Of a stretch of DNA of 64,000 bases, positions 1 to 9,972 are shown piece by piece. The notes beneath the pieces were generated by a model, which worked only from the letters and a program-made list of their open reading frames with translations, did not search any database and had not been told where the DNA came from. Position 1 is the stretch's first letter. Each line of letters starts with the position of its first letter. A program made the position numbers and the translations under genes. Source of the stretch: Cricetomys ansorgei (taxonomy: Eukaryota; Chordata; Mammalia; Rodentia; Nesomyidae); contig JAMJFZ010000818.1 of the NCBI GenBank assembly GCA_026225945.1, positions 1,926,001 to 1,990,000 on the forward strand. The letters are read 5' to 3'.

Positions 1-321
1 TGCCAGACCCTCTCGGAGCTCAACGGTCGATGCGATGCGTAAAGGCAGATGTGGGCTGATCCCCAGGGTCCTGGATTGCTGTCTCTTGTTTCCCTTTCAT
101 GTAGGGAAGCTGGCATTGGCAGGATGCAGACCCTGCCAAGGAGTAAGGTCTGTTAGTCAGTTAGTGATGCGTGACAGCGGAGGGTCTAGACCAGACTAGG
201 GATGAGGCTCCACGTTGCCTCTGGAGCTGTTGATGTGACAGCTGTTACAGAAAGAAAATCCTTCCGAGGATCCGAAGTACTTCACAAATACACTCTACAC
301 ATCATTGTATTTTCCCCGCCC
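1..321. other. Unassigned single-copy-looking sequence
   Basis: No repeat family, tandem array or credible coding frame is recognised. The small open frames that run into the SINE downstream are not supported. Confidence 0.4.
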
Positions 322-490
322 ACAGCCTGGCTTCAAACTTGCAATGCAGCTGAGGGTGACGTTGAACCTCTCACCTCTGAGCTCTGGCATAACAGGTGGG
401 TGCTACCATGTCTGGTTTATGCGGTGCTGGGAACTGAACCCAGGACTTTGTGTGTGGGAAACTAATACCTTACCAACTGAGCTACATCCC
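322..490 (-). mobile_element. B4-type SINE (B1+ID fusion), antisense
   Basis: The left part is a diverged reverse-complement B1. The right part (about 418-490) is a reverse-complement ID/tRNA-like head containing the 'gctgggaactgaaccc' B-box region and ending in 'gagctacatccc'. The B1-plus-ID order is typical of rodent B4. Confidence 0.75.
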
Positions 491-533
491 AAACTCAGTG
501 TTTCACTTTGGTTTTAAACATATATTTAACTGA

Positions 534-690
534 TTGGTTGATTGATTGATTGATTGTGGCCAGCCCACAGGTTGTGGAGGTCAGAGGACACAGTATAGGA
601 GTCAGCTCCGGTGTGTGGGTTCAGGGATAGAACTCGGGTCATCAGGCTTGGCAGCAAGTCCCTTTACCTGCTGAGTCATCTCACCAGTCC
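534..690 (-). mobile_element. B3A-type SINE, antisense, with short (ATTG)n tail
   Basis: Reverse complement of the B2-superfamily element: 'gaggtcagaggaca' near the left and 'ctgagtcatctcaccagtcc' (the inverted tRNA-like head) at the right. An ATTG run at 534-556 replaces the poly-A tail. Confidence 0.75.
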
Positions 691-702
691 TGAAATTTAA
701 GA

Positions 703-920
703 GGCTGGAGCGATGGCTCAGCAGTTAAGAGCACTTGCTGCTCTTTGAGAGGATTTAAGTTTTGATTCTCAGTACCCACGTAGTGGCTCACAACTGTCTG
801 TAACTCCCGTTCCAGGGGATCTGACTCCCTCTCTGCCTTCCCCAGGCACCAGGCACACACACAGGGCAACAGCATTCATGCGGACAAGACACCCATACAC
901 ATAAAATAAAAGTAAAGTTT
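703..920 (+). mobile_element. B3 SINE, nearly full length
   Basis: Starts with the tRNA-derived head 'ggctggagcgatggctcagc', continues through 'taactcccgttccagggga' and ends in an 'acacataaaataaaa' tail. Order and length fit B3. It lies head to head with the preceding antisense element. Confidence 0.85.
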
Positions 921-1020
921 AAAATCTAAATTTTAAACATTCCCCCCCCCAACATAGGTGTTTTGATGGAATCCCATGTTGTATTCCTATACAGTGTTCA
1001 CAAAATGTAATCAGTCTTGG

Positions 1021-1078
1021 TGATGGATGGACAGACCGCCCGATAGATGGACAGACGGCCCGATGGATGGAAGGACAG
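1021..1078 (+). repeat. Short minisatellite, about 20-bp unit
   Basis: Three imperfect units of the form 'gatggacagacggcccgat' in tandem. Unit differences are single substitutions and a small indel. Confidence 0.8.
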
Positions 1079-1118
1079 CAGTGCACTGGGCATTTTGGAG
1101 ATCCAGGTGTAAGGAGCT

Positions 1119-1317
1119 TGACAGGCCAGACCTATGCAGGCCTGTGATCCCGGGAATTGTGATTCTAAAGCAGCGGGGTCATGGGTTCATGACCAGCCTG
1201 AGCAACTTAGTGAGACCCTGTCTCAAAAGTAAATGCAAAAGGAGAGCTGGGGTGTGACTCAGGGGTGGGGTATTTGCTCAGTTTCTGTAAGGTCCTGAGT
1301 TCAAATCCAGTACTGAG
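1119..1317 (+). mobile_element. B4-type SINE (B1+ID), sense
   Basis: A diverged B1 ('gaccagcctgagcaac', 'agaccctgtctcaaaa') is followed at 1241-1317 by an ID-like segment ending 'gagttcaaatccagtactg'. A GGA-rich tract (1318-1354) follows in place of a poly-A tail. Confidence 0.75.
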
Positions 1318-1354
1318 AAGGAGGAGAAAGAGGAAGAGGAGGGGGAGGAGGTGG
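1318..1354 (+). repeat. (GGA)n-rich purine tract
   Basis: Purine-only 'gaggagaaagaggaagagg' run abutting the 3' end of the B4-type SINE, probably grown from its A-rich tail. Confidence 0.85.
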
Positions 1355-1375
1355 CAGCTGAGCATTCTGGGGCAA

Positions 1376-1480
1376 CTTGGCATGATAGCATACGCTTAAT
1401 GCAGGCCTTTGGGAAGCTGTGGCAGAACCTTGAGGCTAGCCTGGGCTACAAACAGACACCAGATGCCAATAAGACATAAC
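1376..1480 (+). mobile_element. Degenerate B1 SINE
   Basis: The recognisable order is 'ttggcatgatagcatacgc' (A-box region), 'gaggctagcctgggctac' and 'aaacagacacc'. It is strongly diverged and has no tail. Confidence 0.6.
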
Positions 1481-2317
1481 TACCTGTCCACAGGAGCCCA
1501 CTATCTAGGGGTGCAGAGACTACAAGGCAGGAAGGATTGACAGAGGCTGGCATTATGTCCAAGGTGTTGATTGGAAAGTAAGCAGAGATTACCAGACAGA
1601 CACACATATCCGGTCCATCACCGATTGCTCTGTTCTGCGCACACAGAACATCACTGGGCCAGGCTAGGTGTAGGGAGCATGAGCTTTTTCTCTGGGGATG
1701 CCGCAGGGTGAAAACGTCTTGTAAATATCACCTCTCTCGCGCTGTGCTCGGCTCTGCAGAGGTTGCCCCAGTAATGAGTTCAGTGCGCATGCTATTCATT
1801 CAGCCATCCGTGAAAGCCACAAATATTTACTGAGCACTTAGGATGTGCCAAGTAGAGGGACACTGGGGACGCAGAAGTGCTTGACATCAACCTGCCTCTC
1901 TCTTTCTAGAGTTCTCATAGCAGCAGTCAGAGAGTCATTAAGCAAACACAGCGCAGCAAAGACGGTAGAACACACGTGGGAGGGTCCGCCTGCCCCTGGA
2001 GCGCCTGTCACCCACCCGGTGCCGGGGTCGCTAGGGGGATAAATTAGAGTCAGAGCCTTGTATGCTAAGACCTCAGGGACTGACCAGAACTCCTCACAGT
2101 GGATGCCGCAGAGACAAGTGACAGCTTCAGTTCCCAGTTTACACGGAACATTTTTAGACCTGGGGAGATCCCGGACGGTGCCAGCCAGACCAGGACGGCC
2201 AGCTTAGCAGTTAGTTCCTGCCTTTCTCAAAGGAGGCCCCAAACCCCTCATCAAAAGAAAGGCCAGAATTGCTCAGGCCTATTTATATCAAAGATGGAAA
2301 GGGGGACGGGTTTGGCA
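1481..2317. other. Unassigned sequence with one ancient-repeat scrap
   Basis: No gene seen. The segment near 1820-1870 ('atttactgagcacttaggat') resembles the mammal-wide 'ttactgagcacctactatgtgcc' motif of MIR/L2-era repeats. The rest is unassigned. Confidence 0.4.
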
Positions 2318-2450
2318 GGCTAGAGGGATTTGCCGCCAAGCCTGAAAACCTGAATTGAAGGGAACTGACTTCCACAAAATCGCCCTCTGACCTCCGTATG
2401 TATGCCATGAGGCTCTGACCCTCCCATACACAAGTAAATACATAAATGAC
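2318..2450 (+). mobile_element. B3A-type SINE, 5' truncated
   Basis: 'tttgccgccaagcctgaaaa' (tRNA-like anticodon-arm region), 'gaactgacttccacaaaatc' and 'cctctgacctccgtatg' follow in family order, then a short 'taaatacataaatga' tail. Confidence 0.75.
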
Positions 2451-2789
2451 TCGGAGAGGTGGCGTGAAGAGGAGGGGTAGGAAACATAAGCAAAGCAAAA
2501 GTCTGTTTATCCTCTCAGTGTGCGGTGGAGGGCGAAATCCCACCAGGAAGAGAAACAGTCTCAGAAAACAGGCGGAGAACGACTTTTAATACGGGGCTTG
2601 GGTTCCGATCCGCGCCATCAACACCTCCTTATATCCCTGACATCGGTATTGCTCAGGGGTAGAGAGCTCCCATTGCGCAGATAGGCCGAGCCAGATAGAG
2701 CAAGGCTAACCAGCCCTAGACAGAACTGGAAACCCTAGTGCGCCAGATTCCTGGACCTGCGGAGCTCCTACTGGGCAGGGCTTTGTCCT

Positions 2790-2826
2790 GGGGTGGGGGT
2801 GGGGGTGGCGGTGGGGGTGGGGGTGT
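2790..2826 (+). repeat. (GGGGGT)n simple repeat
   Basis: G5T hexamer repeat with one interruption. It is G-quadruplex capable on the plus strand. The His-Pro frame on the minus strand is a by-product. Confidence 0.9.
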
Positions 2827-2931
2827 GACAGGGCAGCTGGGTGCTGGAGACGTTGGCCCAGAGGCAGAGCCCAGGGGCTGAGCTTGCTAAAGTGCCTGTG
2901 ACAGGAAACCAGGCTCCGCCCACTCACTTTT

Positions 2932-2970
2932 TATATTTATTTATTTATTTATTTTATTTATTTATTTTTT
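2932..2970 (+). repeat. (TTTA)n microsatellite
   Basis: About nine TTTA units with one TTTTA slip, just left of the candidate regulatory island. Confidence 0.9.
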
Positions 2971-2994
2971 AAACAAGGTGGCATCCAAGACAGA

Positions 2995-3284
2995 AACCCC
3001 CGTCCCCTTCCTGCGCTGGCCTCTGTCACACAATAAATAACGCCTCAGAGGAGGGTGGCCGGAGCCAGGCAGTAAATGATACCGCTGTCAGTTCAACCGT
3101 CCTGTTGGAAGAAACACACTGTAATCATGCCACCGAACCCGGAGAAAGACATTTGGCAAATGAGTTCCCATTTTCACATTGGATTGTGCTGAGCATATCA
3201 ATTTCCCGCGGGCCGGCCAGCGTTGGGGATGTGTAATTGATTGCCTGCGTTATAATAAACAAGCCGTGACAGGCGATCATTCAT
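2995..3284. promoter_or_regulatory. Candidate conserved non-coding element at CpG-island shoulder
   Basis: This block is free of repeats and rich in homeodomain/POU-like words: 'caataaataa', 'tgtaattgattg', 'ttataataaac' and 'gcgatcattcatcac'. It lies directly beside the CpG-dense block to the right. No splice or coding signature is seen. Regulatory function is inferred from composition only. Confidence 0.4.
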
Positions 3285-3620
3285 CACGGGCCGCTGAACG
3301 TTCCAGAGACGCGGGGAGAGAGGGAGCGCGGGAGCCCAGGGAGAGGAGGGGAGCGCAGCCCGGAAGGCGGGGCAGGGGCGCCGGGCCCTAATTCTTTTCA
3401 TTATCTAATTTGTTCTTTCTGGCCTGGGTCCTCCCCCAGCCCCTCCACCACGTAGGAAGCGCCCCCTCCCCCAGGAGGCCCGAGGGGAGGGGGGAGGGGA
3501 GGGGCGGGGCGGGGCGAGTCGTAACGTGGGTGGATTTGTCCAGGGAAGGGAGGGAGGGGTGCGTGCGCGCACAGGACTTAGCTCCTTCACGATCCGGCCC
3601 CTCCAATGGATGCGTCGGAA
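3285..3620. promoter_or_regulatory. CpG island, possible promoter
   Basis: Roughly 28 CpG dinucleotides are counted by eye in about 335 bp of GC-rich sequence, far above the genome-typical level around it. It contains tandem GC boxes ('ggggcggggcggggcg' near 3500-3516) and 'gtgcgtgcgcgcac' at about 3559. No TATA-led exon or convincing first-exon ORF is visible, so a promoter of an unannotated or non-coding transcript, or a CpG-rich enhancer, are both possible. Confidence 0.55.
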
Positions 3621-4056
3621 ATTTAAATTTAAAATAAAACAAAAGAAACGTCAGGGGTGTAGTTAAAAAACAAGCAAACCGAGAAGTCCTTTTATTGGAG
3701 AAAAGGAGAGAATCGGGGTTGGCATCGAACGTGGCTCTGGCCCCTCCCGGCCTCCCTCCTCCGACCTCTGAAGGGTGAAGGTTCAAGGCGTGGGGCAGGG
3801 AGGAGGGCGTGGGGGGCGTAGGCTCGTGTTCTCAGGCCTCACCCGGCCGGTTTGCAGACCCTTCCCCAGGACCCGAGCATCCCCTCCTCGCTCCTGGGTA
3901 CCAAGTGCACCTGGACGCATCCAGACCCTCGAGGGAGCGGAGGGGCGGAGCCTGTGATGGTAGAGGGCGTGGTTTGTCGGGGCGTGGTCGTGTTTGAAGG
4001 GGAGGGCAAGAATAAAAGAAGGCTGAGGCTTTCGGAGGGGCTCAAGATTGCTGGTT
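3621..4056. other. GC-rich flank of the CpG island
   Basis: Begins with an A/T-rich stretch ('aaatttaaatttaaaataaa', 3619-3638) and then GC-rich sequence with scattered CpG to about 4010. Short overlapping frames on both strands show no recognisable protein. Confidence 0.4.
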
Positions 4057-4111
4057 GGTATTGTTTGTATGTTTGTTTGTATGTATGTATGTATGCATGT
4101 ATTTATTTATA
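4057..4111 (+). repeat. (TTTG)n/(GTAT)n/(TTTA)n microsatellite
   Basis: Compound tetranucleotide array, 'gtatgtatgtatgtatgcat' followed by 'tttatttat', ending at the B1 that starts at 4115. Confidence 0.9.
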
Positions 4112-4114
4112 TTA

Positions 4115-4252
4115 GGCGGCCATGGTGGCGCACGCCTTTAATCCCAGCACTCGGAGGCAGAGGCAAGTGGATCTCTGTGTCTGAGGCCAGCCTGGTCTAC
4201 ATAGAAAGTTCCAGATCAGCCAGGGCTACATAGGGAGACCCTGTCTCAAAAC
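4115..4252 (+). mobile_element. B1 SINE, full length
   Basis: Clear B1 with 'ggtggcgcacgcctttaatc', 'gaggccagcctggtctacat' and 'gagaccctgtctcaaaac'. A-box and B-box (7SL-derived) are readable. Confidence 0.92.
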
Positions 4253-4261
4253 TTTTAAATT

Positions 4262-4416
4262 AGATTTTTGAGTCGGTGAGGGTGTGCTCGTGGAAAGTCA
4301 GGGACAACGTGGGCAAGTCAGTCCTCTCCTTCCACTATTTGGTCCTAGTGGTCCAAATCAGGCAATCTGTTTTGGCTGCAAGCGCCTTTACAGATTGAGC
4401 CATCTCACCAGCCCCA
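4262..4416 (-). mobile_element. B3A-type SINE, antisense
   Basis: 'gtcagggacaacgtgggcaa', 'ctctccttccactatttggt' and 'gattgagccatctcaccagc' follow in inverted family order. Confidence 0.75.
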
Positions 4417-4639
4417 TCAGGTAGCATTTAGTGTCTTTGAGGTGATGGCAAAGTGGAGGTTCCGAAGACTCTGCTAAGAACCTGCATCCGAACAGGTCGC
4501 CTACCCCCAACACATACATACATACCCCCTACATACAAGATCTGCCTTGTCCCCAAGGCGGATTCATCTGGAGCACCCAGGCGTTCATGTCTGAGCAGGT
4601 GCTGCTGACCCGGCCCGAGTGGGTCTCTCTTTCCAGAGC

Positions 4640-4757
4640 ACCACTGCCTATGAAGTGGGTCCCCGGGGGCCTGATTTTGCAGGGGAGAAACTGAGGCACA
4701 ACGAAATGAATGAGCAGTGGGAAAAGTTAAAACTTGAACCTGACAGTGTAGCCCTCT
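4640..4757 (+). mobile_element. MIR SINE fragment
   Basis: 'gggagaaactgaggcacaac' followed by 'gaacctgacagt' fits the MIR core ('cagatgaggaaactgaggca', then 'gaacccaggcagtct'). Confidence 0.6.
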
Positions 4758-4768
4758 AAAATATATAT

Positions 4769-4868
4769 GGGGGCTGGAGAGGTGGCTCAGCGGTTAAGAG
4801 CACTCACTGCTCTTCCAGGGGGTCTGGGTTCGGTTCCTAGCGCTTACATCAGGTAGCTCACCTGTAAT
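4769..4868 (+). mobile_element. B2/B3 SINE head, 3' truncated into microsatellite
   Basis: 'ggggctggagaggtggctca' and 'taagagcactcactgctctt' mark the tRNA-like head. The 3' part is replaced by the AT/AC repeat. Confidence 0.8.
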
Positions 4869-4872
4869 GGGA

Positions 4873-4922
4873 AAAAATGTGTATATATAAATATATATAT
4901 ATACACACACACACACACATAT
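4873..4922 (+). repeat. (TA)n(CA)n compound microsatellite
   Basis: 'tatatataaatatatatata' followed by seven or more CA units, fused to the SINE 3' end. Confidence 0.9.
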
Positions 4923-4924
4923 AA

Positions 4925-5625
4925 TAGTAAAAGACATAGTATAGGATTTGCCATCTTAAAGTGCATAGCTCCGTATCCATGTAGTTGTGGGACTAACACC
5001 ACTCCCTAGCGTACAGAGCCCCATACCTGTTAGCAGACACTCATCAGTCAACCCCACCCCCTCCAGGCCTCCATCCATCTCCTCTCTGTGTCCATGGATT
5101 CACCTGCTCTGGCTGTCAAATGAGTGGAGTCCAAGGGGACCTTTTGTGTCCGTTTCATTTAATGGGATATTGACAGAGCTCATTGGTGGCATAGCCTGCA
5201 TTGGGAATCCATCCCTGTTTACGGCCAAATAGTATTCCACTGTGGTGTAAACAGACAGTATGGTGTTGATCCATTATCTGCTGATCAGCAACAAGATGGT
5301 TTTCACCTTTAGGCCAGAGTGAACATCTCCTAGAGACACGTGTAGATACCGATCGACCATCTGTTTTCGATTCTTCTGGGTATGTACTTAGGAGAAGAAT
5401 CGCTGGGTCATATAACAACTCAGCATTTAGCTTGTTAAAGAACGGCCAAGCTGCCAACAGCACTCGCTGGTTTCCATCTGTTTTGTGAGTGCCCTTCTAG
5501 TGGGGATGCTGGGTCCACTGTGTGGCTCTCCTCCGCCCTTACCTTGAGGCTGGACCACATCCCTTCTGATGCACATCTTGGCCCCACGAACTCCTTTGTG
5601 TAGCTCCCAGTTGGCTCTTGTTGAC
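4925..5625 (-). mobile_element. Old LINE-1 (L1M/HAL1-like) 3' region, antisense
   Basis: Reads as the reverse complement of the L1 segment after ORF2: 'ccaaatagtattccactgtg', 'cattatctgctgatcagcaa' and 'tcttctgggtatgtacttag' then 'aatcgctgggtcatata'. These land in the order found in antisense mammalian L1M 3' ends. Heavily mutated and not coding. Confidence 0.75.
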
Positions 5626-5639
5626 CATTTAAAGACAGA

Positions 5640-5732
5640 GTTTCATTTAGAGACAGAGTTTCACTGTGTAGCCTGAGTCTGTCTCAGCCTCCGGAACTGG
5701 GGTGTCAGGTGTGTATCACTACGCCAGCCTTT
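5640..5732 (-). mobile_element. Degenerate B1, antisense
   Basis: 'gacagagtttcactgtgtag', 'tctgtctcagcctccggaac' and 'gtgtatcactacgccagcc' form an inverted B1 lacking its middle. Confidence 0.65.
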
Positions 5733-5749
5733 GGGGCTTGGATCTCTAT

Positions 5750-5924
5750 ATTTATTTATTTGTTTGTTTATTTATTTGATGTGCATCGGTGTGAGGGTAT
5801 CTGAACCCCTGGAACTGGGGTTACAGACAGTTGTGAGCTGCCACGTGGGTGCTGGGAATTGAACCCCGGGTCCTTTGGAAGAGCAGCCTGTGCTCTTAAC
5901 CACTGAGCCATCTCTCCGGCCCCT
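5750..5924 (-). mobile_element. B2/B3 SINE, antisense
   Basis: A (TTTA/TTTG) run marks the inverted tail. 'gtgctgggaattgaaccccg' and 'taaccactgagccatctctc' are the inverted tRNA-like head. Confidence 0.85.
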
Positions 5925-7110
5925 GGGTCTCTGTTTTCCTATGTAACTAGTTAATGTCCACCCTCGAGACTTATCTATAGCCTCCCCCAGCCAAGGACCC
6001 TTTTATCACTCACGGTGTCCTCCAGTGACACAATTCCTGGTAGACTAAGTATCTGGTGAGTGGACACAGGGACAACAGGTGATGCCCAAATTCAGATCCT
6101 TCTTTTTTCCTACTGTCTGTTAGGATTCACAAACCCAATACCTTAGGAACCGAAAAACTCACTTTGATGTAAGGAATTTGAGGAACAACAGGTTCGCCGC
6201 CAATGGTGCCCTTCAGATCCCCATGGATTTGACCTGGGGTCCTAAGTTTGGCATGAGGATTGTGTTTATTCTGTCCCAAGTGCTCCTGAAGGTCCAGACA
6301 GACCGGGATGTGTTTGCTCAGGGTAGGTGTGACTTGAGTGTGGCAGGGTGACCCCTGTTTTGGTGAGTAGTATGGCACAGAGACCTTATCAACTAGAGTG
6401 TGATATCACCACTCTGCATGGTGCAGACCTAAGGGCTCAGAGAAGAGGCCTTGACATCCACGCTGACCCTTGCTCCCTGGGAACCACGAGTGATTCTGGC
6501 CATCTCGATCCTGAGACGTCCTCACGGTGAAATCCTACAGCACCCCTCTGCAGCAGGGGAACCAAACCAGGCTTGGAGATGGGAAGCATCCCCGGCTTGC
6601 TGTTCTCCACTGGGGCAGCTGCAGGCTGGCTCCTCAGAGAGCCCTTCTACCTCTCTCCGGCCATTGCAGTCCCCATTAGCTTGATTAAGACAATTGATTT
6701 ATTCATTTTTAGTGGCAGAGAGGGGGGAGGGGAAGGGGGAAAAACATGCCATTTGTATGATGCAAACATCTCTAGAAAAAGCTAAAAAAAAAAAAAATGT
6801 GTCACACAGTTTCTTACTACCACAAGCAATCAACTGTCTGTTCAAAATGCAACAGTTCATTGACCCAGTACAGGGAGGTGGGGGGGCAGGGAGCAGGAGG
6901 AAACCGCAGGTGCTGAGGACCCAGGAGGAGACGCTGCTTCCCAGCCCTCCAGCATGGATGGCGAGGCTGAAGACACCACCATCAGGGTAGAGTCCACCCT
7001 CCTTTATTAGCATATTGCTTTAGGAGAAACTTCTGGAAATCAGAAACTTGACATTGGCTGGGGGGTGGGTGATATTAGCAGGCAGGGACACAAGAATATT
7101 GGAAACACTG
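5925..7110. other. Unassigned, SINE-free stretch
   Basis: No repeat is recognised except an A13 run near 6785. Open frames on both strands (up to 104 codons) show no domain, signal peptide or splice context. Confidence 0.4.
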
Positions 7111-7182
7111 TGTATGCCTGTGTGTGTGTGTGTGTGTGCGTGCACGTGTGCACGCGTGTGTGTGTGTGTGTGTGTGTGTGAC
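7111..7182 (+). repeat. (TG)n microsatellite, interrupted
   Basis: Alternating TG with a 'gcgtgcacgtgtgcacgcg' centre. The purine-pyrimidine alternation is Z-DNA prone. It forms the tail side of the antisense B4 that follows. Confidence 0.92.
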
Positions 7183-7347
7183 TGGCTGGCCAGGAGCTGC
7201 AGGATCCACCTACCTCTGCCTCCTCAGCACTAGGATTACAAACACACAACACCATGACTGGGCTCTTTCCTGTTGGTGCCGGGGATCCGAACCCAGGTCC
7301 TCATGCGTGCACAAGCAAGCACTTTATCCATTGAGCTATCTATCCCC
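7183..7347 (-). mobile_element. B4-type SINE, antisense
   Basis: Inverted B1 right half ('cctcagcactaggattacaa') is followed by an inverted ID head ('gccggggatccgaacccagg', 'ccattgagctatctatcccc'). Order and orientation agree with B4. Confidence 0.85.
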
Positions 7348-7635
7348 AGACACCAGCATTGCCTCGTAAACTGCCCAGGTTCCCTGAGAACAAAAAGACA
7401 GGGAGTGTGACTTAAAAAGCAGAGTACTTGCCTCTAGGACACAGGGCTCTGGGCTGGACCTGAAACGCCAGACAGAACGAAGCAAAACAAAACAACAAAA
7501 AGAAAAAGCCAGAGACATCACTTTCTCCCTCTGGGTTTTCCTCCAGGCTCCCAGAAAGGCAGGGATCTCAAAGTGGCTCCCCCCAACCCCTACCCCACCC
7601 CTGAATCCCTATACTCCCACTGTCTCAAAGCCTTT

Positions 7636-7795
7636 AATCCCATGATTCTTCTGTTAGGAATTTAGCCCAAGGAAATAATTACAGACGCCTAAAAAGATTT
7701 AGTTACAGGATGTTTCTCACTCTGTGTAGATTATGGATAGAGATTAGAAACAACCTCAGCATCCAATCAAGCAGATACGTGAACTATGTTCCCCT
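7636..7795 (+). mobile_element. Old LINE-1 3' fragment, sense
   Basis: 'ggaatttagcccaaggaaat' then 'agaaacaacctcagcatcca' match the L1M motif order 'ggaatttatcctaaggaaat' then 'ggaaacaacctaaatgtcca'. Eroded. Confidence 0.6.
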
Positions 7796-8845
7796 TTAAA
7801 TCCCGGCTCACAGCTCAGAAGAAAAGGATGGGCCCCCTGATAACCTTAGCACACAGTTTGCCTGGGTGCGGGGGGTGTGTGTGGGGTGTGTGTGTGGAGC
7901 CTGGTAAGGGTTTGCGTTTGGGATGGTCTATTCAAAACCGACTTGAAGTAGAAACCCAGCGTCACTGAGATCTGTCACTGGAAGGCATTCTGGAAGGACA
8001 GCTGCGCTGAAAAGGAAGTGTCCCAGTGCTGGGGAATAAGTGGAGCTGTGATTCAGATGCACAGCAGGCTGGACGGAATGGGCACTGGGAAAGAACACAG
8101 CTTCTGGCCCCAAATAGCTCAAGATCGGGTGTGAGTAACAAGCGCAACCTTTGTTTTATGGGGCATAAACGGAAAGCCATGTTCTGCAGGTCCAGGCAAG
8201 GCATTCCGCAGAACCCAACATAGACAGTGGGCTCCCAGCTTCCCTTGTAAAGAGTGCTCCATCCTTAATGACTGAATCCCAGGGATGGAGAGCCCCTGAT
8301 ATGGCCAGGAGACACCCTCCCCCTGGAGGAAGGCAAAGGGAGCCATGGCTAGCGCCCAAGAGGATGAGTGGCATGTTTTCCTTTGCAACTGGGCTGGCCT
8401 GGGAGAAAGGACCAGGCATGAGCTACAGGGAAGCAGGCGTCCATCAGCGCCACCCTCTCCACTTTCCTATTTTGGGGCCACTCTGCCATTTCCAATGGTC
8501 ACTGCCCAATGATCTTAAATCCAGGGGCTGTCTCTTCAGTTGAGGAACTTGGGGGTGGGGAGTCAGAAGCGGGGAGAAGGAAGAGATAGAGGCACCCACT
8601 CCCTCTAATCACAGGGTGGAAGGAGAGGGAAGTTCAGACAGAGCCCTGCAAGGCGGCTCTCAGCTCTGTTGTACAAGCAGCCAGCCACTTTGGCTTCCCT
8701 CATGTTTCTCTTGGCCTGGACCTGCTTTGAGAAACCTAGGGTGGCTCACTTGCTCAACAATTCACTTGGCAACTTGGCTTCAGCAGATGATTTTTCAAAG
8801 GAGGGAGAGAGAAGGGGAGGGAGAAAGAGTGGGGGGGGGAGGTCG
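7796..8845. other. Unassigned sequence
   Basis: Single-copy-looking DNA with a short GT-rich patch (about 7868-7900) and a purine-rich patch (8800-8842). Several overlapping frames at 8119-8543 on both strands have no recognisable product. Confidence 0.4.
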
Positions 8846-9003
8846 GTTGGTAGAGTGCTTGCCTAGTGTGTCCGAAGCCCTGAGTTCAATTCCCAGCTTG
8901 GTAAACTGGGAGGTGGCTCATGCCTGGGAGATAGAGGCGAGAGGATCAGAAGTTCAAGGTCATCCTTGGCTACATAGTTCTAGTTCAAGACCCTGAGGTC
9001 TTG
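8846..9003 (+). mobile_element. ID+B1 composite SINE (B4/RSINE1-like)
   Basis: ID-like head ('ggtagagtgcttgcctagtg', 'gagttcaattcccagc') is followed by a diverged B1 ('gaagttcaaggtcatccttg', 'tacatagttctag') and a GAA/GGA tail (9006-9045). Confidence 0.75.
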
Positions 9004-9005
9004 TC

Positions 9006-9045
9006 AAGAAGAAGAGGGAGAAGAGGAAGAGGAAGAGGAAGAAGA
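9006..9045 (+). repeat. (GAA/GGA)n purine tract
   Basis: Purine run replacing the poly-A tail of the preceding SINE. Confidence 0.85.
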
Positions 9046-9124
9046 GCCACAAGGCCCTAGAATAACTAGAAGAATTACTCTAGAGTAACTAGAGTAAGGG
9101 TGGAGGAATAAGAAAAAGACTTTT

Positions 9125-9304
9125 AGCCGGGCAGTGGTGGCACACACCTTTAATCCCAGCACTTGGGAGGCAGAGGCAGGCAGAACTCTGTGAGTTTGAG
9201 ACCAGCCAGGTCTACAGAGTGAGTTCCAGGACAGCCAGAGTTTCCACAGAGAAACCCTGTCTCCCAAAAAAAAACAAAACAAAAACAAACAAACAAAAAA
9301 CCCA
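9125..9304 (+). mobile_element. B1 SINE, full length with long A-rich tail
   Basis: Well preserved from 'agccgggcagtggtggcaca' through 'cacagagaaaccctgtctcc', with a (CAAA)n/A-rich tail to 9304. One of the least diverged B1 copies here. Confidence 0.95.
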
Positions 9305-9893
9305 AGACTTTTAAAGCTCCATGGAGAGGACTCTGCCAACTGAGATCAGCCACTGCCTAGGCAGGTCTAATTGAGTCACCGAAAGAGAATCAAGATAAGC
9401 ATCAGTCAGAGAGATGGGATCCCACACCTGCTGAGCTGCACCTGGAGACATGGCTTTACATGCAGGCGTGCTCCAGCACTCGGTGTCACACACTGCATCT
9501 CTATCCCAGCCAACCCCCTGCCGTAGAGTCCTCAGGACATAGAGCTCACCTCCTACCTGTAACTGCCTCACCCAAGAGAGACAGTGGCAAGAGGGAGGGA
9601 GGAAGTGCCCACTGGGTCACGGAGACCATTGTAACAGGCTCGAGGTAGCTGCAGAGGGAGCCGAACACGTCAAGGTCGTCTTCCTGATGAAGACTTGTTG
9701 GGTGAAGAATGAGTGAAATCGGAACATTCTTCCTTGGGAAACGTCAGCATCCGAGTCTCTGGCATCTACATGCTCAGCTGGTCTCCCCAGGACTCTGTTT
9801 CTCAGTTGGCCCTTTAGCAATGATGTCGGCAAAGAAGTTCCAAAGAAACAGCTGGTGAAAACTGTAATCGATGGTAGAAATTGTGTAACATAC
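9305..9893. other. Unassigned sequence
   Basis: No repeat family or gene recognised. Confidence 0.4.
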
Positions 9894-9925
9894 CTGATGC
9901 CCTGGGTTCAATCCCTGGCATCAAG

Positions 9926-9963
<38 letters not shown>

Positions 9964-9972
9964 ACACACACA
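9894..9972 (+). repeat. (CA)n microsatellite on an ID-like SINE end
   Basis: 'gccctgggttcaatccctgg' is an ID B-box remnant. About 22 CA units follow (9928-9972) in place of its tail. Two G-runs (9975-9999) come next. Confidence 0.85.

Noticed and set aside
8846..8905. tRNA genes suggested by A/B-box-like words in ID, B2 and B3 heads
   Set aside because: These are SINE heads derived from tRNA. No cloverleaf with intact acceptor stem and terminator is seen.
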